Assembly (NCBI GenBank): GCA_027625915.1
Contig: JANTQA010000060.1
Span: forward strand, 5,580,001 to 5,644,000
Source: Anaeramoeba flamelloides
Lineage: Eukaryota > Metamonada > Anaeramoebidae
Direction: 5' to 3'
DNA: 64,000 nucleotides
The notes beneath the pieces are model-generated. The model was not told the DNA's origin, did not search any database, and saw only the letters and a list, made by a program, of their open reading frames with translations. Below, in pieces: positions 11,073 through 19,126 of this stretch; position 1 is the stretch's first letter; the number at the start of each line of letters is the position of its first letter. Made by a program: the position numbers and the translations under genes.

Positions 11073-14071
11073 CGAAGAATTAAAATTTAAAATATTTGAT
11101 AAATTTTGTATTGGCTGAATCTATCAAATATTCCCGAAAATCGAAAATACTCGAAAATTTTTAACCACTAAAATACACTTTTTGGACAACTTTTAAGAAA
11201 CTCAAGTGCCAATATAATCAGTTTAATGATAAAATTGGAATTTTATTATAGAATATTTTTTTTTGGGACGAGAATTTAACTTTTGAGGGAATAGTATTCA
11301 ACCCATTTTATGTGAAAGGAATTGGTATCTTTGATGACCGTAACATTTTTTATCATTGCTAAATGCTAATAAAATGAGAGAAGATTTCTTTGTAAAGAAA
11401 TCTTCTAATTTTTATCATTACCCATAATTTTGTCATCTTAAATACCATCCAAAAATAACCAAGTAATATCTAATCAATTACACATACATATACCCTACCC
11501 TACTTAAGGCGACCCAAACCAAATCTCTTTAACTTTTCATCCCGGAAGAGAAATTGGTTTAATCTGGCAAACCACCTATACCAACTTAACCCACACCGAA
11601 CTCAAACATACTCTAGCAAATACATGTACTTACCCTAACAAGTCCTAACAGACTCAAATATTCTCAAAAGGTACCAAAAACTCTTCAGGGGGGTCCAAAG
11701 TAGAAAATTCAAAAAAAAAATATTTTTTCTTGAAAGTAAAATTGTTATTTTACCGTTCAACTGAGTATATTGGCACTAGGGTTTCTTAGAAGTTGTCGAA
11801 AAGGTGTATATAGGTGTTTAAAAAATTTCGAGTATTTTCGATTTTCGGGTATTTTCGGGAATATTTCAAGCACTCTTATTGGCTTCTTACAATTGCGAAT
11901 TAATTTAAGCTTTTAGTCATGTATTTATACACGTTTAAAATTTTTATATCTGAAATTAATTCAAATTTGACTATTTCTTTTAGAAATTTGGGAGTTTGTT
12001 ATTTGATTATTAAAGAAACAATTTAATGTTTTATAAAAATAAATATCTAATTCTTTTTTTTTTTTTAATTAAAAAAATTGATTCCTTATAAATCTACAAT
12101 TTCATATTTTTAATGAAATTTCTGGAATATTTTTCAAAATGGGATGGAGAAAAGTAGAATTATTTCATTTTATCAGCATTTATCAATTAATATCAAAATC
12201 AAAATCAAAATCAAAATCAAAAAGAAAAAGTAAAAGTAAAAGAAAAAGAAAAAGAAATATTATTAAATGATTTTTAAAAATTACCTATTTCAATTTGTTG
12301 CGATTCTTTTATTGTACTTATGGACTCGCTTTTTATTTGAGTTTCTTTTTCTAAATTTTCATTTGTTTCGTTCAGCTCTTGATAAAAATGTGTTGATTTC
12401 ATGACATCCTGCTTTTTTCGAACAACTTGATTCGCCAACTCATCATTCGATATTTGTGATAATTGTGTCCGGAATTGGATTAATTCCTCTTGTGCTTTTT
12501 TCTCTTCAAGATCGATTTCTTTTTCTTCGTTTTTTAATTGCTGGATTTCTAAAAGGATCTCTTTCAATTGTTGTTCTTCATTTTGATCAAGAACACGAAG
12601 GTTTTCTTCACTGACTTCTGTGGAATCGGAATTTAATTCATGAATTGATTGATCATACGAAGAGATTTGAAGGGTTAACATTTGTTGGTTTTGGGTTTTC
12701 CTCTCAATTTTTTTATTTAATTTTCTTAAGTCAGAACAAATTGTATTAAGATCTTTGAGAGGCGAATTGTTTATTTAGAAATAAGGTGGGTGTGTTGTTT
12801 TGTTTTAATTGTGGGTGATTGGTTTAATGAATATTAATCACATTTTTTTTTCAAGTAAAGTCCTTTTAAAAAAGTGTTATCAAAGTCTTTTATTTTTTTT
12901 TTTTATAAAGTCCTAAAATAGTTCTATTGGTGGTTAAGATTTATTATCTCGATATTTTTGAAAACTTTTTTGTCACACTTTATTAAAAGGGCTTTACAAG
13001 AAAAAATTTCCAAAAAAGAAGCAAAAAAGAAAAATTTATTAGATTAAAATTTGGTATTAAAAAAAGAAAAAGAAAAAGAAAAAGAATTAAAAAAACAACA
13101 AAGAAAACAAGCTAGAAAAGAAGAAATGTATGCGTACCTTTTTTTTCATACTCTACTTCTAATTGTTTTCTCTGTTTTTCAGTTTGGTGTCTGTTTTGAT
13201 CAAAACCTTGAGGAGAATACATTTTCCAACTATTTTTTGATTTTGATTCGGAATTTTTTCTGCGTACCGATTGAGATCTTTGCCTTGGTGATCTTGGAGA
13301 ACGAATTTTTTTTATCGTTTTTTTTTGTGGTGGGTTTACAGGAACAAACTCAGAATCAAACGACGGATGAGAAGAAAGCTTTTTTAGTGATTCCTTCATT
13401 TTCTTATTTTTTGTTTTTTTTTGTTTTTGTTTATGTTTGTGTTTTGTGCCGGTTTGTAAAGTTAAATTCTCTTTCGAGACACTTCGCAAAGGTTTTGAAG
13501 TGGAAGTACTCAAAAAGGTTGTTTGGTCATATGACTGATGCCGAGTGACCTGGTGGTTATTTGGAATTTTTTTTTTTTTTGTTGCGGTTTCTGGATGGGA
13601 TTTCTTTTTTGAAGAAAGTTTTAATTCTTTTTTTGAGAGAAACTTACAATAATCTTCCTTTCCTTTAAAGTGTGCGATTTCACCAATAGTTCCATTACTA
13701 TCCCCAACTTTTTTATTTTTATTTTTTTTTTTTTTTTTTGTTTTTTTTTTTGGAACAAAAAATGATCCAAGAAAAAAGGAAATTTGCACAAAGAGTCAAA
13801 ATAAATAAAAAAAAAAGTTTGTTTTTTGTTTTTGAGTTTTAAAAAAGGGAAAATTTGAGAAGAAAGGTGACCAAATTTCAAAAGAGAAAAACAATTGCTG
13901 AAATGAATATAATTTCAATATTATTTGAAAAGGGTTGTTATTACTTTTTTCTTCAAACTCGATCCCATACCAAATCTTTTCTGAGATGGTAGTTGGACCA
14001 ATGTATTTTACGACTCCAACACAACCAAGGTATTTGATTTTTGAACCAACCTGAATTTCTGAAGAAGTCAT
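2236..14071 (-). CDS. CAP-Gly / coiled-coil / RasGEF fusion protein, 6 exons
   Basis: The model joins exons 14071-13945, 13707-13138, 12752-12285, 10681-10466, 5974-5714 and 3704-2236 (3111 nt, 1036 aa). Every junction is GT-AG and phase 1, and every split codon stays open. Residues ~7-66 form a CAP-Gly domain (GVVKYIGPT, then GDSNGTIGE), split by intron 1. A basic Ser-rich linker follows, then coiled coil ~280-450. A LisH-like helix pair (INQLIMQHLEFENKTK) sits at ~514-546. RasGEF_N is at ~644-765 and the CDC25 catalytic domain at ~794-1030 (KPSELVTEAWQ, PYLGVFLTDITFI). Inferred role: GDP/GTP exchange on a Ras GTPase at microtubules. Exon 4 has no convincing stop and exon 5 no start, which favours one gene. 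The 4.5 kb intron 4, full of transposon debris, is the weakest join; two separate genes is the alternative. Introns 3, 4 and 5 carry mobile elements. Confidence 0.62.
4932..5460 (-). mobile_element. MITE family A, copy A2, in an intron
   Basis: This is the reverse-oriented relative of A1, about 530 bp. It runs from ACGATTTTCCAGTCAAAC to TACTGAAACATGGTTT. It carries the family hallmark TTTTTTTATTGCAAGATCTC. It lies wholly inside the 2.0 kb last intron (5713-3705) of the RasGEF gene, so it is spliced out if the model is right. Short open frames here are by-products of the repeat. Confidence 0.75.
7597..7701 (+). CDS. Possible 34-residue basic small protein
   Basis: An ATG opens a 34-codon frame ending in TAA: MSKGLWQIRSKKRKKKLQQL, then NNDPQVNIHDQLPK. 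Base composition is less AT-rich than its surroundings, and the codons look coding (GGT TTG TGG, GTG AAC ATT CAC GAT). A TATA-like GTTATAAATAAAA lies at about 7493. It sits antisense inside the largest intron of the CAP-Gly/RasGEF model. I do not recognise a family. It could be a nested small gene, a first exon or chance. Confidence 0.25.
   Translation: MSKGLWQIRSKKRKKKLQQLNNDPQVNIHDQLPK
7870..8190 (-). mobile_element. Decayed hAT-like transposon fragment, copy 2
   Basis: On the minus strand an open stretch reads IDFLELFEPWCTNTIYTQLQ and then HTLIIEKSMVTLIP. This is loosely like the hAT transposase pattern LLKPFEEAT...LSGS..TISLVIP. It is the inverted partner of 385-715 and is paralogous to 8390-8625 and 14485-14625. 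Stops interrupt it outside this short segment, so it is a relic. The hAT assignment is an inference from a short motif. Confidence 0.4.
8340..8625 (+). mobile_element. Decayed hAT-like fragment, copy 3, with hairpin junction
   Basis: Positions 8515-8625 repeat the motif of copy 2 in the opposite orientation (AIDFLETFEPYNTNVDRSNN). At the junction, 8345-8374 and 8411-8440 are inverted repeats around TTTCGCCATAAATTTA, forming a ~100 bp hairpin. Copies 2 and 3 therefore make a head-to-head pair. Nothing here is intact. Confidence 0.35.
8880..9497. repeat. Array of three related hairpins with GCCGTAGAGTG repeats
   Basis: Three palindromes lie at about 8918-9002, 9258-9345 and 9408-9497. Each opens with a form of GTGCCTAGGTTTTTTT or its relative, and closes with AAAAAACCTAACGG or a variant. 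Between them lie short direct repeats of AGTGCCGTAGAGTG (around 8873-8920 and 9160-9192) and a doubled TTTATCTGTGAAGT unit (about 9210 and 9250). There is no coding frame. All of it lies in intron 4 of the CAP-Gly/RasGEF model. Confidence 0.6.
9553..9893. mobile_element. MITE family A fragments, head-to-head
   Basis: Positions 9553-9660 match the inverted interior of family A (TTTTTTATTGCAAGATCTCTAG). Positions 9745-9893 match its right end in direct orientation, finishing CTTTGACTGAAAAATAGTTTA. Two partial copies thus face each other, suggesting nested insertion or rearrangement. Confidence 0.6.
11024..11068. repeat. AT dinucleotide microsatellite
   Basis: An uninterrupted run of about 22 TA/AT units lies in intron 3 of the CAP-Gly/RasGEF model, 40 bp from the hAT-type MITE. 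A shorter AT run occurs at 56706-56729. Confidence 0.95.
11109..11884. mobile_element. hAT-type MITE with 8-bp target site duplication
   Basis: A 760 bp element (11117-11876) is flanked on both sides by TATTGGCT, a perfect 8-bp direct repeat of the kind made by hAT transposases. Its ends are inverted over about 150 bp. The left arm has AAATATTCCCGAAAATCG, CAACTTTTAAGAAACTC and GTGCCAATATAATCAG; the right arm has the diverged complements. The right terminus reads AGAGTG inward, as in many hAT ends. The interior has no transposase. An 11355-11407 hairpin (GAAGATTTCTTTGTAAAGAAATCTTC) and an A/C-rich block at 11480-11700 are included. Confidence 0.85.
13138..14071 (-). other. Exons 1-2: split CAP-Gly domain and basic linker
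   Basis: Exon 1 (14071-13945) starts MTSSEIQVGSKIKYLGCVGV and runs to EFEEK. Exon 2 (13707-13138) resumes with IGDSNGTIGEIAHFKGKED, restoring the conserved end of the CAP-Gly fold (family pattern GKNDGSVNGVRYFxC). The usual GKNDG appears as GDSNG. The 237 bp intron has donor GTAATA and acceptor AAAAAAG. Exon 2 continues into a Lys/Ser/Arg-rich tail (SPRSPRQRSQSVRRKNSES), typical of the microtubule-binding flanks of CLIP proteins. A plus-strand frame over 13051-13548 is a shadow. Confidence 0.88.
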
Positions 14072-14484
14072 TAAAAAAATGATACAAACAAAAAAAATGA
14101 CAAATAAAGTTAATTATCAAACTAAAATCGAATTTTTATTACGTTGGCTTTCAACCCTTTCTAAATATTTTGTTAGAATAATATTTGAGTCTGGTTTTTA
14201 TCTTTTTCATACATTCAATTTTTAAAATAAAGATCTTTAATGCATAAGGACAAAATGAACACGATTCAAATTCAAGAAATAAATAATTAATGTTTGGAAA
14301 AATTTAAATTAAGCTATTGTCTTCTATTTAAAATCTTAAAATAGGTTCTTTAGTCATATTTTCTTTCAAAAATATTCCAACCAGATGGAAGATATTTTTT
14401 GAAAGTGTGATTTTACTGGTTGAAATATAAGTAAAGAAATATTTCTTAACTCACTCTTAGCTGGAACAAAAATTAAAAAAAATT

Positions 14485-14625
14485 TGGAGGGATTAGTTTT
14501 AACCCTTGATTCAACAAAAATATCAATGTGTTACAATTGGGTGTTAAGTTCTATTATTTCAGGGGCCCTCTTTCAAATGGCTTTAACAATTTTGTTCGGA
14601 ATATTATCGAACAAAAAATTATTCG
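14485..14625 (-). mobile_element. Decayed hAT-like fragment, copy 4
   Basis: The nucleotide run GTTACAATTGGGTGT and its flanks align with 7900-7950. On the minus strand an open piece reads IIFRTKLLKPFERGPLK, containing LLKPFE, the commonest form of this hAT motif. Stops follow at once. A plus-strand frame here (14484-14666) is a shadow. Confidence 0.35.
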
Positions 14626-15989
14626 ATTATTTGTCAAAATTATTCTTAAAAATTCTTATTTTGTAATTTTTTTTTTATTCAATTTTCCAAAACCAAAGAT
14701 AGATACCAGAATAATAGTTCGTTAGTATTTAGTGGCTACATTTACTATTTGAATTTAATAAGCAAATGTTTTTAACAGGTGATTGTTGGTTGCCAATTCT
14801 CATAAATTTTTATTTAGTAAGATCAAAGAAGGAAAAAATGAAATATTTTTACCAAATTTGCCTATAAAAGTATCAAAAAATGAAAAAAAAAGGTTGGGAA
14901 AAATTCTACTTGTTGAGAAAAATAACTTCAAAACATTTTTTTGGAAACTTTAGGTATTATTGATAATTTACTAATATTTATTTTTGATATATGAGTTAAG
15001 TTCAGAGGGTTAGTAATTCTCACCTAAGTGCCTAAAATGGTGGAAAATGTTAAATTTTCCGTTTACTAGTTGGTCATTTTTTACTTTGATTAAAATTTGA
15101 TAGAAAGTTGGCAAATTCTTTGGTACGGTATGTAATTCACAAAATTGCAATTTTCTAAATACAATTATTTTTTATGGAGATAACTTTCAATTTTTTTTTG
15201 AAAATTACCAAAAACTTTTCACTAATTTTTTCAGATTTAATTTTGAGTAGATACCCGAATGCAAAGTTCTTAAAACCTTTCAGACTACCCCTCGACCGAA
15301 TTTATCGGGAAACAAACAATTTTTTGATCTTTGATGAATATAAAAAAAACAAAAAATTGTAATACCTAAAACCAATTAAATGCTAAGAGTATTTGGTAAA
15401 TTAGAATCTATTTCAAATTCAAAAGAGTAAATACTCTCCTTGAAAGAGATGTTGAGGACTTTTAGTCAGGATAAAAAAACCATCAATCAAAAAAACTACG
15501 AGAAAATCAGAATTCCTTTGGAAAGATTATTCAGACTTGAAAAGAAAATTGAACATTCGACTAATCCAATAATCAAAACTCATAGATGTCTGATCTTTTC
15601 AAATTAGAGTTGTTTTTAGGAGTGTGCTTGAAATGATCATCATTTTTTATATGTTAGAAAATCATGAGTATTTTTCTTTTTCATTCACATATTTGTTAAA
15701 AATATCGCTTCAGAATAAGTTACAAAAAAAATATTTTTGAATTTTTCATTAAAAAATATGACTAAAACTGATTTTTTGATACAAAATAGTGAATATTTAG
15801 ATTATCATTACTTGAAAATTTAAATGATGATTGGATCGTAATATGTATAGAAAATTTGGTAAATTTCAAATATAGTACTTAAGAATTATCATTGCCACAT
15901 GTGAAAGTAAATATTTTTTTCAATTTATTTTGTTTGCCAAGATCTACACAGCAATATTTATTGAAATAATCTAAAAAATGAAAGACTGA

Positions 15990-16170
15990 TAACTTTACGT
16001 TCATGTTCTTTTCACAAAGAGAGCAACTAATCTTATTTTTATTTTGAAAATTAAATTTTGTTTATCTATGACTGAATAACAGATTTTTTAGTTTTGCAGA
16101 TATTGAAATTTCAAAATCAAAATAAGATTGGTTGCTCTGTTTACAAAAAGAACGTGAACTTAAAGTAATT
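15990..16170. mobile_element. Small palindromic MITE
   Basis: Two ~60 bp arms are inverted copies: CTTTACGTTCATGTTCTTTT ... GAGCAACTAATCTTATTTT on the left, and AAAATAAGATTGGTTGCTC ... AAAAGAACGTGAACTTAAAG on the right, with a ~60 bp loop. No coding potential. It is a foldback element of unknown superfamily; no target duplication could be fixed. Confidence 0.7.
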
Positions 16171-16443
16171 CAGAATCGAATATGTAAATTTTCATCTTTT
16201 TAACATTTAATTTGATTAAATTTTGATTTTATTACAATAAGAGTCTTGGAAATCGAGCTTTTTTTGGATGGATGGTCGAAATTAATCAAAGAATAAATAA
16301 ACAAATTTGCATGAGATATCTTCCTTTCTAATTGTTTTATATTGAGAAATTTGGGTATTTTCAACTAAATAAGTATACAAAAAAATATTTTGGATACTAG
16401 ATAGAAAAATTTTCATTTATAAATTGGTAAATAACAGTATAAC

Positions 16444-16636
16444 CGTCAGTTCCACTTTTAAGACACAAAGTTTCAACAAAATTTAAGGTACAAAAAAATC
16501 TCAAATTAAAATATACATATGATTTTTTTAAAAATATAAATTATTTGACAATCATTTGAGTTTTGTACCTTAGTTTGAGATTTTTTGTGTGCCTTAAATT
16601 TAGTTGGAAGTTTGTGTCTTAAAAGTGGAACTAAAT
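16444..16636. mobile_element. MITE family C, copy C1
   Basis: A ~190 bp near-perfect palindrome. It opens GTCAGTTCCACTTTTAAGAC and closes TTAAAAGTGGAACT. The inner arms carry AAGGTACAAAAAAATCTCAA and its complement. Other copies are at 16995-17192, 25139-25337, 25336-25537 and, degraded, 33001-33206 and 61342-61545. Confidence 0.8.
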
Positions 16637-16994
16637 TTAATATTTTTTTTTTGTATTTTAATAAACAATTAACAACAGACCAAATGATTAAATAACATCC
16701 AATAATTGTATCTGATTTTTTTTTTCAAAAATCAATAATAAAAATTCTATCAATCATCGAATTAATTCCAGATCAAATGAAACAGATTATCTCATTGGAA
16801 AAAGGGGAAGTAAAAAAAAAAGAAAAAGAAAAGATAAAAATAGTCTGTATATTCAAAATGAATTTAAATTATAGTATTTTTCATTTCTTTCAATTTTTTC
16901 AACTCTAGAACAAAATTTTTGGTATTTATTTTATTTCAATAAACACTCATTATTAAAAAATTAAAAAAGATTGAATTTTAGATTATCTCAAAAT

Positions 16995-17192
16995 ACAGTC
17001 AGTTCTACTTTTAAGGTACAAACTTTCAACGAAATTTACGTCACAAGAAAATCTCAAATTAAGGCACAAAATTTGGAATTTTTTTTTTTACAATTTATTT
17101 TACTAGAATCTGAATTTAGTACCTTAATATAAGATTTTAATTGTGCCTTAAATTTTGTTGAAGTTTGTACCTTAAAAGTGGAACTGAATGTA
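16995..17192. mobile_element. MITE family C, copy C2
   Basis: Starts TACAGTCAGTTCTACTTTTA and ends AAAGTGGAACTGAATGTA. The flanking TA on both sides and a CAGT terminus fit Tc1/mariner-type insertion; that assignment is inference. The copy lies only 360 bp from C1. Confidence 0.8.
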
Positions 17193-18269
17193 TATAAATA
17201 ATTATATTTGAACAGTTATAAGAAATGGAATAAAATAATAAGGTAAGGGTATTCAAGAAAAAAATAATTATAGATTTGCGTTTTATATTATAAAACATTT
17301 TTTTGATTTTTTTTTCGTTTGTGAAATAAGTTGTGAGAATATTTTCAAAGTTGTTTAATTTTCATTTTTAATAGAGCATTTAATTGTTTTTTTTTATGTT
17401 TAAAAAGGGGATAATCACAACAAAAAAATCCTTTTATTCTACTAAAGAAGGTAATAAAACGAATTAAAGATTAATATAAGAAATTTCCACATATTATGAG
17501 AATGATACTATACATTTTAGTAGATTGTTTCGCAATATCTATGAAAATAAGATCATTGAAAAGAGATATTTTGAAGAAGAAAAATGTAATTAAAAGAAAG
17601 GAAAAGTTAATTAATTATATATTAAATATTAAGTAAATAAATAAAAAAAGATTACTAAAAAAAATTATAATGATATATTTGTAGATTATATCCAAATAAT
17701 CAAAGATAGAAAATTATTAATACACGGAACAAAATAAAAATAATGAAAAGAAAAGAAATAAAAAAAGAATAAAGAATGAAAAAAAAAAAAAATCAATAAA
17801 ATATCAGAAAAGAATTAAATAAGTTCACTTCATAGGTAAAATGTAAAATAGTTTTTTTGTATTATTATTAGTTATTTTTGCTGAATTCCCACTTAAAAAA
17901 GAAAATATTTTTTTTTTGTTTTTGTATTTTTTAATTGAATAAAGATAACAAGCATCTATGTGAAGAAAACTCTATTTATTTGATTAATGTCTCTAAAATA
18001 AGTTTAAGATAATTCTATCAAGTTAATATTTAAATCTATAACCAATGAAAATTTAAAAAAAATATAATTTTTTAACTTGGCATAAATAACAACATTCTTA
18101 ATTTTTTTTTGGAAATTAAATTAAGGAAAAATTGTAAACTAATGAATTTTTCAGTCATAATTATATTAGTCATTTCTTGATCGAAAATCTTTATCAGACT
18201 ATACTATAGTGATCTAGATTATAATTGAAATCTTTCAAAAATTTTTTGTTATATTTTTTAATTATTAAT

Positions 18270-18920
18270 ATGTATATTCATAACTCAATTAATAAAAACA
18301 ATTCAGGTTACATGTAATTAAATAAATCTAAATTTGATAAAAGTTCAACAAAATTTCTCAATAAAATTCCTATCATATAATAAAAAAAAAACAAAAATAT
18401 ACATATTTTGTTAAGGTTTGTAAAAAAGTCCTTTTTTTTTTTTTACCAAATTTGAAAAATAATGATTAATTTTGAAAAATATTATCCACAAATTATTTTT
18501 CCTTATACACAAGAACCACTTTAACAATTTAAATCATTTTTGTTCGAAAAAATATAAATTTTGAATTTTTTATTAAAATTACAAAATTACTAAATATCTT
18601 TAAGAAAATTTTATTTGAAATTAATCAAATTTCATAATGGAGAAACAAAAAACATAATTTCTAAGTAAAATTTGTCAATGACTTTAAAGTTTTAATTATT
18701 CTTCTGAAAAAAATACCAATATTTTTTTAATATGCTGAATAAATCATAATTTCTTGCTTAACCAAAAGAATTATATCAAAAATAAAAAAAAATCTTTAAA
18801 TTAATATTTATTACAATAAAGACTATTTATGGTGTAGTATATAGTGATAAAAATAGGTAAAAAACAAAGTAAAAAATTTTTATAATGTAAGAAATAACAA
18901 TGAATTAAATAATTTTCTTT
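18270..18920 (+). repeat. Diverged dispersed repeat, partner of 55450-56040
   Basis: A long same-orientation alignment with 55450-56040 is visible by eye. Shared landmarks are AATTCAGGT, TTTCTAAGTAAA, TTTTGGTTAAC/CTTGCTTAACC and AATATTTATTACAA. Divergence looks high (perhaps 30%). No coding frame. It is probably an old transposon derivative. Confidence 0.45.
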
Positions 18921-19126
18921 TTCATAAAAAAAGAAAACAAAAATTTGATCTCACTTAAAAAATTTCTTCTTTTGAGGGTTTTTATTCGAAGATCATAACT
19001 TTTTTGACACTTCCGCATATACAAAATCAGTAAGTGCACAAATAATATAACGGATAAAATCGTTTTAAAAACTTGCGCCTGTTGTCGTGAAATACTGGTC
19101 GCATAATTAAATAAAATCCAATTACA

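Larger units (their letters stand above)
14072..19126. other. 5 kb intergenic region between two divergent-end genes
   Basis: The region lies between the start of the CAP-Gly/RasGEF gene and the stop of the pseudokinase gene, both on the minus strand. No supported exon was found. It contains a hAT-like relic (14485-14625), a palindromic MITE (15990-16170), two family-C MITEs (16444-16636 and 16995-17192) and a diverged repeat (18270-18920). The short frame at 15174-15362 has no recognisable domain. Confidence 0.6.

Noticed and set aside
12184-12256. AAAATC/AAAAAG hexamer run as a CRISPR-like array
   Set aside because: Units are 6 bp with no spacers; it is a plain simple repeat beside an exon end.
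13051-13548. 165-codon plus-strand frame opposite the CAP-Gly gene
   Set aside because: It is the complement of exon 2, which encodes a CAP-Gly domain with proper splice borders; the plus frame has no domain.
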